Assembly: GCF_001077815.2 (NCBI RefSeq)
Contig: NZ_CP011310.1
Span: 2,294,001 to 2,358,000, forward strand
Direction of reading: 5' to 3'
DNA length: 64,000 nt
Origin: Aurantiacibacter atlanticus
GTDB lineage: Bacteria > Pseudomonadota > Alphaproteobacteria > Sphingomonadales > Sphingomonadaceae
Shown: positions 47,763-57,294 of the stretch, piece after piece
Layout: every line of letters starts with the position of its first letter
How positions within the stretch are numbered: position 1 is the stretch's first letter
Made by a program: the position numbers and the translations under genes
Notes under the pieces: generated by a model
What the model saw: only the letters and a program-made list of their open reading frames with translations
Databases searched by the model: none
What the model was told of the DNA's origin: nothing

Positions 47763-49586
47763 CTATTCCACGGTAACGGACTTCGCCAGATTTCGCGGCT
47801 GATCGACATCGGTGCCCTTCAGCACGGCGACATGATAGGCCAGCAGTTGCACCGGCACGGCATAGACCAGCGGCGCGATCAGCGGATGGACAGTGGGCAT
47901 CTGGATCGTTGCCATGCAATCCTCTCCTGCCTGCGCAATTCCTTCCGCATCCGAAATCAACACAACCTTGCCGCCGCGAGCCTGCACTTCCTGCATGTTG
48001 GACACCGTCTTTTCGAACAACGGCCCTGATGGAGCGAGAACGATAACCGGCACTTCTTCATCGATCAGCGCGATCGGGCCATGCTTCATTTCCCCGCTGG
48101 CGTAGCCTTCTGCGTGGATATAACTGATTTCCTTAAGTTTCAGCGCGCCTTCCAGCGCCAATGGGAAATCGGCCCCACGTCCCAGATAAAGAACATCGCG
48201 GGCGGGCGCGATGAGATGCGCCATCGCGGCAATGTCATCATCATGATCGAGCGCCGCATTCAGGCAGGCGGGTGCTTCCAGAAGGTGATCGACAATTTTC
48301 GCCTCCTCCGCACGGGACAAGCGGCCCTTTTTCACTGCGAAATGCGCAGCAAGCGCGGCAAGCACGGCCAGTTGGCACGTGAACGCCTTGGTCGATGCGA
48401 CACCTATTTCCGGCCCGGCATGGGTGGGCAGCAAAAGGTCTGCCTCACGCGCCATGGAACTGGTGGGCACATTGACGACGGCAGCGATAACCTGCCCCTG
48501 TTCACGACAATGGCGCAAGGCCGCCAGCGTATCTGCCGTCTCGCCGCTCTGGCTGATGAATAGGGCGAGCCCGCCTTCGGGCAGCACCGGTTCCCGATAA
48601 CGAAATTCGGAAGCGAAATCGATATCAACGGGAACACGGGCGAACCGTTCGAACCAGTATTTCGCCACCATGCCCGCATAATAGGAGGTGCCGCAGGCCA
48701 CTATCGTGACACGGTCTATCGCGGAAATATCGAAATCGATCTGTGGCAATGCCACCTGCTGTTCGACCGGACGCAAATAGGAATGCAGGGTCTGCGCTAC
48801 GACGGTCGGCTGTTCGAAGATTTCCTTCTGCATGAAGTGGCGATAATTGCCTTTCTCCATCGCGACAGCCGACGCGCCCGATGCGCGCACATCGCGGTGC
48901 ACCTCTTTGCCTTCGACATCGCGTATCGTCGCACTGTCCTTTGTGATGGTGACCCAGTCACCTTCTTCAAGGTAGCAAATCTGCTGCGTGAGCGGGGCGA
49001 GCGCCAGCGCGTCTGATCCGAGGAACATCTCACCCTCGCCATGTCCGACGACCAGCGGCGAACCGAGCCGTGCCCCGATCAGCAGGTCTGGGTGATCGCG
49101 AAAGGCAATCGCCAGCGCAAAGGCACCACGCAGCCGTGGCAGGACATTGGCAACGGCATCCTGCGGCGAAGCGCCATTTTCAATCTCGCGGCTGATCAGG
49201 TGAACGACAGTTTCTGTATCGGTATCGCTTTCAAAGCTGCGACCGCCCTTGCGCAATTCGTCACGCAATTCCTTGAAATTTTCGATGATGCCATTGTGCA
49301 CGAGAGCTACCTGCGGGGTGGCGTGCGGGTGAGCGTTCTTCTGCGTGGGGGCGCCGTGCGTGGCCCAGCGGGTGTGTGCGATGCCCGTGGTGCCCGGCGC
49401 AGGGTTGCCCGCCAGTTCCTCGACCAGATTGTTGAGCTTTCCTTCAGCCCGGCGACGGATCATCTCGTCATTGTGAAGTGTGCAGACTCCGGCGCTGTCA
49501 TAACCGCGATATTCCATCCGCCGCAGCCCATCAACAAGCCGACTTGCCACACTGGTTTGACCAACAATTCCGATAATTCCGCACAT
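47763..49586 (-). CDS. glmS: Glutamine-fructose-6-phosphate aminotransferase (isomerizing)
   Basis: 607 residues. Makes glucosamine-6-phosphate, entry to UDP-GlcNAc. The processed N-terminus MCGIIGIVG exposes the catalytic Cys; RRMEYRGYDSAGV and THGAPTQKNAHPH belong to the glutaminase domain. SIS domains show QSGETADTLAALR and CGTSYYAGMVAKYWFERFA; the C-terminus PRNLAKSVTVE is universal. It is 21 bases after the small gene coupled to glmU, so glmU-small protein-glmS form an operon. Confidence 0.97.
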   Translation of the reverse strand: MCGIIGIVGQTSVASRLVDGLRRMEYRGYDSAGVCTLHNDEMIRRRAEGKLNNLVEELAGNPAPGTTGIAHTRWATHGAPTQKNAHPHATPQVALVHNGIIENFKELRDELRKGGRSFESDTDTETVVHLISREIENGASPQDAVANVLPRLRGAFALAIAFRDHPDLLIGARLGSPLVVGHGEGEMFLGSDALALAPLTQQICYLEEGDWVTITKDSATIRDVEGKEVHRDVRASGASAVAMEKGNYRHFMQKEIFEQPTVVAQTLHSYLRPVEQQVALPQIDFDISAIDRVTIVACGTSYYAGMVAKYWFERFARVPVDIDFASEFRYREPVLPEGGLALFISQSGETADTLAALRHCREQGQVIAAVVNVPTSSMAREADLLLPTHAGPEIGVASTKAFTCQLAVLAALAAHFAVKKGRLSRAEEAKIVDHLLEAPACLNAALDHDDDIAAMAHLIAPARDVLYLGRGADFPLALEGALKLKEISYIHAEGYASGEMKHGPIALIDEEVPVIVLAPSGPLFEKTVSNMQEVQARGGKVVLISDAEGIAQAGEDCMATIQMPTVHPLIAPLVYAVPVQLLAYHVAVLKGTDVDQPRNLAKSVTVE

Positions 49587-49607
49587 AGGTTCTGGCCTTC
49601 TTCCGCG

Positions 49608-49919
49608 TCAGTGCGGGAAATTGGTGTCGACAAAAGTGTGCGTGAACTGGACTGCATCCGGTTCTGCGCCACTATCCCATAAAAAGTTGATCCGGCCCTT
49701 TTGCCAGACTTCAAGAATGGATGCTTCCATCGCTTCCGGAAATTGCATGCGGCTGGCGACGATTTCCCGCCAACTGCCTTCCTCGCCAAAGGTATGGCGG
49801 AAATGCGGCTCACTCTGCGTCAACCAGTCCTCGTTCGCCTGGTCGAGTGCGCCAATTGCCGAAAGTACATAGGAATCGAGCAGACGGAGGAACGGTTTGC
49901 CATCATAGCGATCGCTCAC
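49608..49919 (-). CDS. Conserved small protein between glmU and glmS
   Basis: 103 residues from GTG 49919, overlapping the glmU stop (GTGA). I recognise no domain with a named function. It is acidic and Trp/aromatic-rich (EDWLTQSEPHFRHTFGEEGSW, ILEVWQKGRINFLWDSGAEP), has no signal peptide or membrane helix and should be a soluble globular protein. Codon use matches its neighbours. Position between the two amino-sugar genes suggests a role tied to UDP-GlcNAc synthesis, but this is inference from location only. Confidence 0.75.
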   Translation of the reverse strand: MSDRYDGKPFLRLLDSYVLSAIGALDQANEDWLTQSEPHFRHTFGEEGSWREIVASRMQFPEAMEASILEVWQKGRINFLWDSGAEPDAVQFTHTFVDTNFPH

Positions 49920-51286
49920 TTGCGCTCCGCCTTTTTCTTTTTCATCGTATCGTGAAAGCGATCTGCCCAGCCCGGCTTTACCAGCTGTTCGGCCCGCACC
50001 ATGCGCAATTCGCCATCACCGACATCGCGGCTGACTGTGCTTCCGGCGGCAACGATGGCATCGGCACCGATCTTGACCGGAGCAACCAGCGCACTATTCG
50101 ATCCGATAAAGGCGCGCGGCCCGATTTCGGTCTTGTGTTTGAAATAGCCATCATAATTGCAGGTGATTGTGCCTGCACCGATATTGGCATCCGCACCCAC
50201 GGTTGCATCACCGATATAGGACAAATGGCTTGCCTTGGCGCCTTCGCCGATGGTAGCCTTCTTTATCTCGACGAAATTGCCGACCTTGCTGCCCTTTTCC
50301 AGCACGGCACCGGGACGCAAGCGAGCGTAGGGGCCAACTTCCACATCCTCACCAACATGCGCGCCTTCGAGGTGGCTGAACGCCTTGATATGCGCGCCCG
50401 TTTCCACAGTTACGCCGGGGCCGAAAACGACATGTGGCTCCACCACCACATCGCTTGCGATCTGGGTGTCATAACTGAAATATACGCATTCAGGAGCGCG
50501 CAAAGTCACCCCCGCTTCCATCGCATCGGCCCGCTTCAGATTTTGCCACTGCAATTCTGCAGCCGCCAGTTCGGCGCGGCTGTTTATGCCAATGACTTCA
50601 TCGGGCGTGTCCGTGCTGACAATTGCACAATTGCGTCCGTCGGCAATTGCGATGTTGACGATATCCGGGAGGTAATATTCATCCTGGGCATTATCGTTGG
50701 AAACACGGTCCAGCAGCGCAAACAGATCTTCCGCGCGGGCAGCCAGCAAGCCGGAATTGCACGTGGTGCAGCCCCTTTCCACCTCGCTCGCGTCCTTCCA
50801 TTCCACCATCTTTTCGATGTGATCGCCGGATGCGATTACGCGGCCATAACGCAGCGGGTTCGCCGGTTCGAAACCCAGCACCACGGCGGCCGGCGAGTCC
50901 GCGGCGTTGAGCCGATCAACCATCGCGCGCATTGTGCTGGTAGAAACGAAGGGCACATCGCCGTAAAGGACCAGCACATCTCCTGAAAATCCGTTGAGCG
51001 CGTCCTTGGCCTGTTGCACGGCATGGCCTGTTCCCAGCTGCGGTTCCTGCACTGCAAATTGCGTGCGCTTTCCCAATTGGTCATGCAATTGTTCGCGCGC
51101 TTCGCCCACGATGGTGACGAGGCTGGCAGGGGCCAGGGCCTCTACACTGGCAAGCAAGTGTTCGATCATCGGCCTGCCACCCACATCATGCAGCACCTTG
51201 TGACGGCTGCTTTTCATGCGCGTACCCTTACCTGCGGCAAGGATTATCGCGGCGATCGGTCTGTGCTGTGTGTCGGCTTCGTTCAT
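49916..51286 (-). CDS. glmU: Bifunctional GlmU: GlcNAc-1-P uridyltransferase / GlcN-1-P acetyltransferase
   Basis: 456 residues from ATG 51286 (MNEADTQHRPIAA). N-terminal uridyltransferase with AIILAAGKGTRMKSSRHKVLHDVGG and LYGDVPFVS; C-terminal left-handed beta-helix acetyltransferase with hexapeptide repeats, including the conserved LSYIGDATVGADANIGAGT and NYDGYFKHKTEIG. Produces UDP-GlcNAc for peptidoglycan and lipid A. First gene of the glmU-small protein-glmS unit; divergent from gph with 94 bases between. Confidence 0.97.
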   Translation of the reverse strand: MNEADTQHRPIAAIILAAGKGTRMKSSRHKVLHDVGGRPMIEHLLASVEALAPASLVTIVGEAREQLHDQLGKRTQFAVQEPQLGTGHAVQQAKDALNGFSGDVLVLYGDVPFVSTSTMRAMVDRLNAADSPAAVVLGFEPANPLRYGRVIASGDHIEKMVEWKDASEVERGCTTCNSGLLAARAEDLFALLDRVSNDNAQDEYYLPDIVNIAIADGRNCAIVSTDTPDEVIGINSRAELAAAELQWQNLKRADAMEAGVTLRAPECVYFSYDTQIASDVVVEPHVVFGPGVTVETGAHIKAFSHLEGAHVGEDVEVGPYARLRPGAVLEKGSKVGNFVEIKKATIGEGAKASHLSYIGDATVGADANIGAGTITCNYDGYFKHKTEIGPRAFIGSNSALVAPVKIGADAIVAAGSTVSRDVGDGELRMVRAEQLVKPGWADRFHDTMKKKKAERK

Positions 51287-51380
51287 TCTTCGGGCCATGC
51301 CACCAAATCGCGGCGCCTTCAAACTGTTGCGCCATCAATTCATTGCGGTTTACAAATAGACGTCTATCAGCGCGGGCGAC

Positions 51381-52067
51381 ATGGCAGATTTTCCCTTTGA
51401 TATCGTCCTGTTCGACCTTGATGGAACTTTGGTCGATTCCGCACGCGATCTTGCTCCTGCAGTCAATCACGCCCTGACGATTGCCGGACGACGCGCGGTA
51501 CCCGAAAGCATGACGCGGACATTTATTGGCGGTGGAGCAAAGCTGATGCTGCAGCGGGCGCTGGAGGCGACCGGCGGCATGGTCGAGGATGCCGAATTCG
51601 CATCACTGACTGAGTCGCTGCTGGACCATTATGTGGAACATATCGCGGATAATACCGTGCCATATCCCGGCTGTGTCGCAGCGCTCGGTCAGCTTCGCCG
51701 CCAGGGCTGCACGCTGGCTGTCTGCACGAATAAGGCTGAAGACGCTGCGCGTCGGCTGCTGGCCAGACTCGAAATGGCAGATCACTTTACCGCGCTTTAC
51801 GGGGGCGATACGCTTGGGCGCGAAAGGTCCAAGCCCCAACCGGACATGCTGCACGCCGCCATCAGTGATTGCGGCGACGGACGCGCAGTGATGATCGGCG
51901 ATTCCACCTTTGATGTAGGCGCGGCGCGCAATGCCGGCATCCCGGTGGTGACTTGCCGTTTCGGCTATCACGATGTTCCGGTTGCCGAGCTGGACGGCGA
52001 TATCATGATCGACCATTATGATGAATTGGCGCAGGCGCTCCAGACACTCGATCAGGCAGGTATATAG
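51381..52067 (+). CDS. gph: HAD-family phosphoglycolate phosphatase
   Basis: 228 residues. HAD motif I is VLFDLDGTLVDSARDL, motif II AVCTNKAEDAARR, motif III SKPQPDMLHAA and motif IV MIGDSTFDVGAARNAGIP; the cap domain lies between motifs I and II. The N-terminal sequence and length match Gph, which clears 2-phosphoglycolate; related nucleotidase activities cannot be excluded. Confidence 0.9.
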   Translation: MADFPFDIVLFDLDGTLVDSARDLAPAVNHALTIAGRRAVPESMTRTFIGGGAKLMLQRALEATGGMVEDAEFASLTESLLDHYVEHIADNTVPYPGCVAALGQLRRQGCTLAVCTNKAEDAARRLLARLEMADHFTALYGGDTLGRERSKPQPDMLHAAISDCGDGRAVMIGDSTFDVGAARNAGIPVVTCRFGYHDVPVAELDGDIMIDHYDELAQALQTLDQAGI

Positions 52068-52106
52068 GCTTTCCAATACAGCCCCGCCTGACGGTCTTGC
52101 CTCAAA

Positions 52107-52466
52107 TCAGCCGTCGATTGCCTTGACCAAGCGCCGCTCTATCGGGGCGAGCACGCCCGCCAGCTCATGCCCGCGTTTGAGCACCTGCACGCCTTCGCCA
52201 AACAGCGTCCACATGCCCTGGCGGTTGCGCAGCGATGGCCGCTTTTCCAGCCGCATTTGCGGCACCTCCGCTGTGCGGCGAAAAGCGGCGAACACGGCAC
52301 AATCCCTGGTAAAATCCATCGCGTAGTCACGCCACTCCCCCGCTGCGACCATACGGCCATAAAGATCGAGGATGCGGGTCAATTCATGCCGATCAAAACC
52401 CGTTTGCAAAGGCGCGCGATTGCCGGGAAATGGGAGGATATTAGGAGCGCCGGAGGTCGGCCCCAT
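52107..52466 (-). CDS. DUF2794 family protein
   Basis: 119 residues. FDRHELTRILDLYGRMVAAGEWRDYAMDF and LEKRPSLRNRQGMWTLFGEG are characteristic of the alphaproteobacterial family DUF2794, of unknown function. No signal peptide. Its ATG overlaps the cysE stop by one base (TGATG), so it is translationally coupled to cysE. Convergent with gph. Confidence 0.88.
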   Translation of the reverse strand: MGPTSGAPNILPFPGNRAPLQTGFDRHELTRILDLYGRMVAAGEWRDYAMDFTRDCAVFAAFRRTAEVPQMRLEKRPSLRNRQGMWTLFGEGVQVLKRGHELAGVLAPIERRLVKAIDG

Positions 52467-53188
52467 CAGTTCTGCGTGCCGCTCTTGCGTGCCGTTACGC
52501 GTTCGACATTGTCGGTATCGGCAGGCGGCAGCGATTTGCGCAGCGCATTGATCTGGTCCGACAGTGCGGCGAGCTGGTTTTCCAACGCCTGCACGCGATC
52601 ATCAGAGCCAGGCTCGCACGGTTCGTCGCATGGCGTGCCATAGGGGATAAATTCCTTCATCCATTCCTCTGCAGGAACTAGCGTGGATCGCGCTTTGAGG
52701 CCGATCATGGTCGCGCCCTCTGTCACATCGTCCGTTACCACGGCGTTTGCGCCCACGCGCGCCCGTTCACCCACGATGATCGGCCCGATCACCTGCGCGC
52801 CCGATCCTATGATGACATTGTCACACAAGGTAGGGTGACGTTTACCGCCTTCGCCATTGGTGGGATTGGTCCCGCCCAGGGTAACGCATTGGTAAATCGT
52901 CACATCGTTCCCGATTTCAGCCGTCTCACCGATAACGGTAAAGCCGTGGTCGATAAAAAGGTTCTTGCCGATCTTGGCACCGGGATGAATATCGATCGCG
53001 GTAAGGAAGCGGCTGGTATGATTGACGAATCTGGCCAGGAAATACATCTCCGCTTCAAACAACCAATGGGCAATTCTGTGCATGCCAAGCGCCAGAACGC
53101 CAGGGTACAGCAGGATTTCCCAGCGAGAGCGCGGTGCCGGGTCGCGGACATGGACCGAGTCCAGATAGAGTTTCAGCTGTTCAAACAT
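52466..53188 (-). CDS. cysE: Serine O-acetyltransferase (EpsC/CysE type)
   Basis: 240 residues. Acetylates serine with acetyl-CoA for cysteine synthesis. Left-handed beta-helix with the conserved TAIDIHPGAKIGKNLFIDHG and IYQCVTLGG; catalytic His in IDHG and HPTLCDNV. The N-terminal helical domain is short, as in EpsC-type enzymes. An additional 60-residue C-terminal segment contains a predicted coiled coil (DDRVQALENQLAALSDQINA). Overlaps DUF2794. Confidence 0.94.
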   Translation of the reverse strand: MFEQLKLYLDSVHVRDPAPRSRWEILLYPGVLALGMHRIAHWLFEAEMYFLARFVNHTSRFLTAIDIHPGAKIGKNLFIDHGFTVIGETAEIGNDVTIYQCVTLGGTNPTNGEGGKRHPTLCDNVIIGSGAQVIGPIIVGERARVGANAVVTDDVTEGATMIGLKARSTLVPAEEWMKEFIPYGTPCDEPCEPGSDDRVQALENQLAALSDQINALRKSLPPADTDNVERVTARKSGTQN

Positions 53189-53218
53189 GATGTTTACAAG
53201 TTTCCCATCAAAACTCGA

Positions 53219-53824
53219 TCAAAGCAAGCGCGGCTCCACAGGGCCGTGCACGGCTTCCAGCGCGGCACGCCAGATGCCTTGCGTAGGTGGGGCTTTTCGT
53301 TCGAGAGACAAGCGATCGATCATCGCCACGAGTCGCTCCAGCTCTGCCTGAGATCGGCTGGCGCGCGGCACGAGATAATCTGCCCCCTCCACGGGCAGCA
53401 ACAAGCCCCGCTCATCAGCCAGCGACAACAGCAATTCATGCGCCATTACATCGTCGGGCTGGGTGATTTCCAGCTGGAGCGAGCCGCCAAGGCGTGAGCG
53501 CAGATCCGGCAGGGCAATATTCCATGGCGGTTCTCCGCCTACGACCAGCAGCGCCGTGCCGCTTTCCTGCGCCCTGTTCCAGCGGTGGAAGACGGCATCT
53601 TCGAGCAGGGTCTGTGCATCGTCTATCGCCTCACCGCGTCCGCTTTCGGCAAACCAGCGCGCAAATAGCGATTTTCCCGAACGCGGTGGTCCAGTGAGAA
53701 CAGCAGTACGAAACGGCCAGCTTTCGGGCATGGTAAGCGCCTCTGCCACGACCGCATTGGCAGAACCCACCACGATGCCGGCAGGGCCGTTTCCGGCCTT
53801 CAGAGGTAGGGCGATCTGTTCCAT
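53219..53824 (-). CDS. hdaA: DnaA-related regulator HdaA
   Basis: 201 residues. The N-terminus carries QIALPL, matching the beta-clamp-binding QxxLPL motif of Hda. The AAA+ core follows: Walker A GPPRSGKSLFARWF, an acidic DDAQ stretch for Walker B, then the lid domain. No DNA-binding domain IV, so it is the DnaA-inactivating form used after replication initiation. Separated by 21 bases from the upstream DUF2066 gene. At 201 residues it is slightly shorter than E. coli Hda. Confidence 0.92.
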   Translation of the reverse strand: MEQIALPLKAGNGPAGIVVGSANAVVAEALTMPESWPFRTAVLTGPPRSGKSLFARWFAESGRGEAIDDAQTLLEDAVFHRWNRAQESGTALLVVGGEPPWNIALPDLRSRLGGSLQLEITQPDDVMAHELLLSLADERGLLLPVEGADYLVPRASRSQAELERLVAMIDRLSLERKAPPTQGIWRAALEAVHGPVEPRLL

Positions 53825-53845
53825 CTACACCGCTCCTGCCGGAGA

Positions 53846-55132
53846 CTAACGCGAAATACCGAGCGCGTTCTGCCCCTCGTTAACCGCCCAGCCGCGCGAA
53901 CGCAGCGTCTCGGCCAGAGCGGATAACTCGCCGCGATAGCTCACGCGCAGAACCGATGCACCGCCAATCGCCGTGGATGTCACGGACACCCCGCCGACAC
54001 CCGGTGTGCCGCGCAATAGCGTCAGGGCATTGTCGTAGGACGCGGCATCAGGTGTGGCGACCTGCACGGAGAAGGCGGAGGAGGTAGCAGGCGCAGGATC
54101 AGCTTCCGTGTCGCCAGTTAAGGTGCTTGCTGTTTCGTCCCCGCTAGTGTCGCTGTCATTGGCTGCGGCAAAGCGTTCTTCCTCCTCGGCGCGGCGCGCT
54201 TCTTCGAGCAGGGCGCGCAGTTCCGGGCTCATTTCCAGATTGTCGAGCGTCAGCGTCGGGTCGGGCCGCAAGGTTCCCGATGCAAGCGCAGCGGAGAACA
54301 TGCGGTCGAACCGCTGCACTGCCCGATTGAGCATGGCGGGCAGTTGCGAAGCGTTTTGCGCCTGCATGGTGAATTCGCCAAGATAGCGATTGTCCGGCCC
54401 ATATCGCGCGGTGAAATGCCCCTTCACAGGGCCGCCCGGCCATTCCCATTGGAGATGAACAATCGGAACGAGCACATCTGCCGCACCGAACTGGTCAAGA
54501 ATATTGTTCCACCAGGCACGGCTGGGGCGACCGGTCTGGCCATAGGTCAGCAACAAGGATTCCCCGCCTGCACCAGAGGGCCGAACGTAATCGATGGTGC
54601 TGGCGCCAAGCTGGTGTTCAGCCCAGGCACGCTGCCACGGATTTCGCACTTCGAACATGGTTTGCGTGCCGCCCGAAATCATGACCGGCAATGTCAGCAT
54701 TGGCGCCGAACGGCTTCGTCTGCCTTGAGAACCAAGCAATGATCCGGCGCGCTGGCGATCAAAAATCACACCCAGGCGCGCAATATAGCGGCGCGGGCCG
54801 ATATGCTCTTCTTCCACTACGATGGCCGAAACCAGCGAATCGAGGCGCGAATCGGGTATGTCCGGACCGTCCAGTTCTTCCCAAGCCATGCGCTGGGCCA
54901 TCCGCCAGCCATTGGCGCGCGCCTCCTCTGCCGAATCGCCCGTTGCATTCACCTCTATCCCGCCAATGTCGATATCCGTGCTGCTCGCCACAGGGGCGAT
55001 ACCGCGTTCGCCGGAAATCTGCGCAAACAAGGCCACCACAGCCACCAGGCCGAAAAGCATGATGGCCGCGCCGCCAATAAGGGCCGGAAGGTGCCTTGAA
55101 GACAGGCGGGAGGGGAGAGAAAATACGCTCAT
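53846..55132 (-). CDS. DUF2066 domain protein with membrane anchor and C-terminal ferredoxin-like domain
   Basis: 428 residues from ATG 55132. One N-terminal membrane helix ([26 protein letters not shown]), then the DUF2066 region in the periplasm (about 45-300), including [23 protein letters not shown] and [14 protein letters not shown] strands. A Glu/Arg-rich helix, an acidic Ser/Thr linker and a C-terminal domain of about 65 residues ([26 protein letters not shown] to SRGWAVNEG) follow, the latter resembling a small beta-alpha-beta ferredoxin fold. Function unknown. The gene directly precedes hdaA on the same strand and is divergent from purM. Confidence 0.85.
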   Translation of the reverse strand: MSVFSLPSRLSSRHLPALIGGAAIMLFGLVAVVALFAQISGERGIAPVASSTDIDIGGIEVNATGDSAEEARANGWRMAQRMAWEELDGPDIPDSRLDSLVSAIVVEEEHIGPRRYIARLGVIFDRQRAGSLLGSQGRRSRSAPMLTLPVMISGGTQTMFEVRNPWQRAWAEHQLGASTIDYVRPSGAGGESLLLTYGQTGRPSRAWWNNILDQFGAADVLVPIVHLQWEWPGGPVKGHFTARYGPDNRYLGEFTMQAQNASQLPAMLNRAVQRFDRMFSAALASGTLRPDPTLTLDNLEMSPELRALLEEARRAEEEERFAAANDSDTSGDETASTLTGDTEADPAPATSSAFSVQVATPDAASYDNALTLLRGTPGVGGVSVTSTAIGGASVLRVSYRGELSALAETLRSRGWAVNEGQNALGISR

Positions 55133-55200
55133 CGGGGAAATCCCGTGCCTTTTGCCTAAAGGCGAGTGGAAATCCAAGCACGAAAGCCTATGGCAGGACC

Positions 55201-56298
55201 ATGAGTTCCAAACCGACCTCCTACACCTATGAGCAAGCCGGCGTGTCGATCGATGCGGGCAACAGGCTCGTCAAGGCAATCGGCCCGCTGGTCAAGGCCA
55301 CCATGCGTCCCGGCGCAGATGGCGAAATCGGCGGCTTTGGCGGCTTCTTCGATCCGCGCGCTGCAGGTTATAAGGATCCGCTGCTGGTCGCGGGCAATGA
55401 TGGCGTGGGTACCAAGCTCAAGCTTGCCATAGAAAATGATCGGCATGACAGCGTTGGCATCGATCTGGTCGCCATGTGCGTCAATGATTTGATCGTGCAG
55501 GGTGCAGAACCGCTGTTCTTCCTCGATTATTTCGCCACGGGAAAACTTGATAACGGCGTCGCCGAGCGGGTGATTGCAGGCATTGCGCAAGGTTGCCAGC
55601 AAGCCGGATGCGCATTGATCGGGGGCGAAACTGCGGAAATGCCGGGCATGTATGCTGCAGGCGATTATGACCTTGCGGGCTTTTGCGTCGGCGCTGTCGA
55701 ACGCGGCGAACAATTGACTGGTGACAAGATCGCACCCGGCCATGTGCTGCTTGGGCTGGCAAGTTCGGGCGTTCATTCAAATGGCTTTTCACTGGTGCGG
55801 CGTCTTGCAGAAGATAAGGGCTGGAAGCTCGACCGCCCTGCCCTGTTCGACCAGGACCGCCTGCTGATAGACGCGCTGATCGAACCCACACGGATCTATG
55901 TCGAAAACCTCCTCCCAATCGTCCGGGCCGGACAGATCGACGCGCTGGCGCATATCACCGGCGGTGGATTGCTGGAAAATCTTCCGCGCGTTCTGCCCGA
56001 AGGCGCACGGGCCATCATCGATGCCGATGACTGGAAGCAGAGCGGATTGATGGCTTTCCTGCAAGCTCAGGGCAATATCGAGCCGGGCGAAATGGCGCGC
56101 ACGTTCAATTGCGGCGTGGGCATGGTTATGGCGGTGACCCAAGATCAGGCCGAAACCGTAAGTTCAGCGCTGACGGATGCTGGCGAAACCGTATTCACCA
56201 TTGGTGAAATCGTGGCCGGCCAGCGCGGATGCAGCGTACGCGGATCAGCTGGCACATGGTCGGGCAAGGCAGACTGGGAAGCCGCGCATGATGCGTGA
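55201..56298 (+). CDS. purM: Phosphoribosylformylglycinamidine cyclo-ligase
   Basis: 365 residues from ATG 55201. AIR synthetase of purine synthesis. [65 protein letters not shown] and the C-terminal [11 protein letters not shown] are all conserved. The upstream in-frame stretch (from 55096) overlaps the divergent gene and is not used. Followed by purN after 33 bases. The 68-base divergent gap with DUF2066 must hold both promoters. Confidence 0.96.
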   Translation: MSSKPTSYTYEQAGVSIDAGNRLVKAIGPLVKATMRPGADGEIGGFGGFFDPRAAGYKDPLLVAGNDGVGTKLKLAIENDRHDSVGIDLVAMCVNDLIVQGAEPLFFLDYFATGKLDNGVAERVIAGIAQGCQQAGCALIGGETAEMPGMYAAGDYDLAGFCVGAVERGEQLTGDKIAPGHVLLGLASSGVHSNGFSLVRRLAEDKGWKLDRPALFDQDRLLIDALIEPTRIYVENLLPIVRAGQIDALAHITGGGLLENLPRVLPEGARAIIDADDWKQSGLMAFLQAQGNIEPGEMARTFNCGVGMVMAVTQDQAETVSSALTDAGETVFTIGEIVAGQRGCSVRGSAGTWSGKADWEAAHDA

Positions 56299-56331
56299 GC
56301 CGTTTTTCGCCAATGTCGTGGCGATGAACCA

Positions 56332-57291
56332 ATGACCAAGGCCAGGATCGCCTGCCTGCTATCGGGTAATGGCACCACAATGTCCGCGCTTCTGTTCCAT
56401 TCGCGCCTGCCTGATTGCCCCTATGAAATCGTGCTCGTCGCTTCCAATGCCCCGGACGCGCCCGGCCTGAAGATTGCAGCGGCAGAAGGCATTCCGACCT
56501 TCGCGCATGATCATCGCGGCATGGATCGCCGTGAGCACGAGAAGATCATGCACTGCGCCTTGCGCGATAGCGGGGCCGAATATCTCGCACTGTGCGGATA
56601 TATGCGCATCTTGAACGAGGAGTTCGTCGCCGGATGGGAAGGCCGGATGGTGAATATCCATCCTTCGCTTCTCCCTAAATACAAGGGCCTCGATACGCAT
56701 CAACGCGCCATTGATGCTGGCGATGCGTCCGGCGGATGTTCGGTCCATGTCGTGACATCGGAACTTGATGGCGGGCCAGTACTGGGGCAGGTGCCGGTGG
56801 CGATTCTGCCGGATGACACGGCAGACAGCCTCGCGCGGCGGGTGATCCTTGCCGAATACCAGCTCTACCCGCGCATGGTGGCCGAATATGTGGGACGGCA
56901 ATACCGCGCTGACTGGCTGTTGGAACGCGCCCGCGAATTGGCACTGGCTCTGCCCGAAGCGGAAGAGCGCGAAAGCCACGGCGCGCCGGGCTGGCGATGC
57001 GGCGGCAAAAGCGGCAAATATTTCGCCCATTTCAATGGTAGGCATCACGGCAGCGAACATATCGCCCTGCTGGTGAAGACGAGCGGGCCGGATGAACTGG
57101 CTGGTCTCGTCGAAACAGCGCCCGAAACTTATTACAAGCCTGCCTATTATGGCGCCAGTGGCTGGATCGGCATCATTCTCAACCAAGCAAATGTTGATTG
57201 GGACAATGTCGGCGAATGGTTGCGCAGAAGCTGGCGTATGGTCGCACCCAAGCGGCTCACGAAATTGCATGATGCTGCGGACCAGTTCTGA
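56332..57291 (+). CDS. purN: PurN glycinamide ribonucleotide transformylase fused to an MmcQ/YjbR-like domain
   Basis: 319 residues; PurN alone is about 190-210. N-terminal formyltransferase: ACLLSGNGTTMSALL, catalytic MVNIHPSLLPKYKGLDTHQ (Asn 108, His 110) and ELDGGPVLGQ (Asp 146). From about residue 197 a second domain begins: LALALPEAEERESHGAPGW, then HHGSEHIALLVKT and YYKPAYYGASGWIGI, the pattern of the MmcQ/YjbR (DUF419) family, a small DNA-binding-like fold of unknown function. The frame runs through with no stop or frameshift, so this is a real fusion. Three bases separate it from the sulfotransferase. Confidence 0.9.
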   Translation: MTKARIACLLSGNGTTMSALLFHSRLPDCPYEIVLVASNAPDAPGLKIAAAEGIPTFAHDHRGMDRREHEKIMHCALRDSGAEYLALCGYMRILNEEFVAGWEGRMVNIHPSLLPKYKGLDTHQRAIDAGDASGGCSVHVVTSELDGGPVLGQVPVAILPDDTADSLARRVILAEYQLYPRMVAEYVGRQYRADWLLERARELALALPEAEERESHGAPGWRCGGKSGKYFAHFNGRHHGSEHIALLVKTSGPDELAGLVETAPETYYKPAYYGASGWIGIILNQANVDWDNVGEWLRRSWRMVAPKRLTKLHDAADQF

Positions 57292-57294
57292 GGC

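Noticed and set aside
49587..49607. A glmS ribozyme upstream of glmS
   Set aside because: Only 21 bases separate glmS from the preceding gene; there is no room for the ribozyme fold.
49721..50986. A 421-codon plus-strand open frame
   Set aside because: Antisense to glmU and the small protein before glmS; no domain signal.
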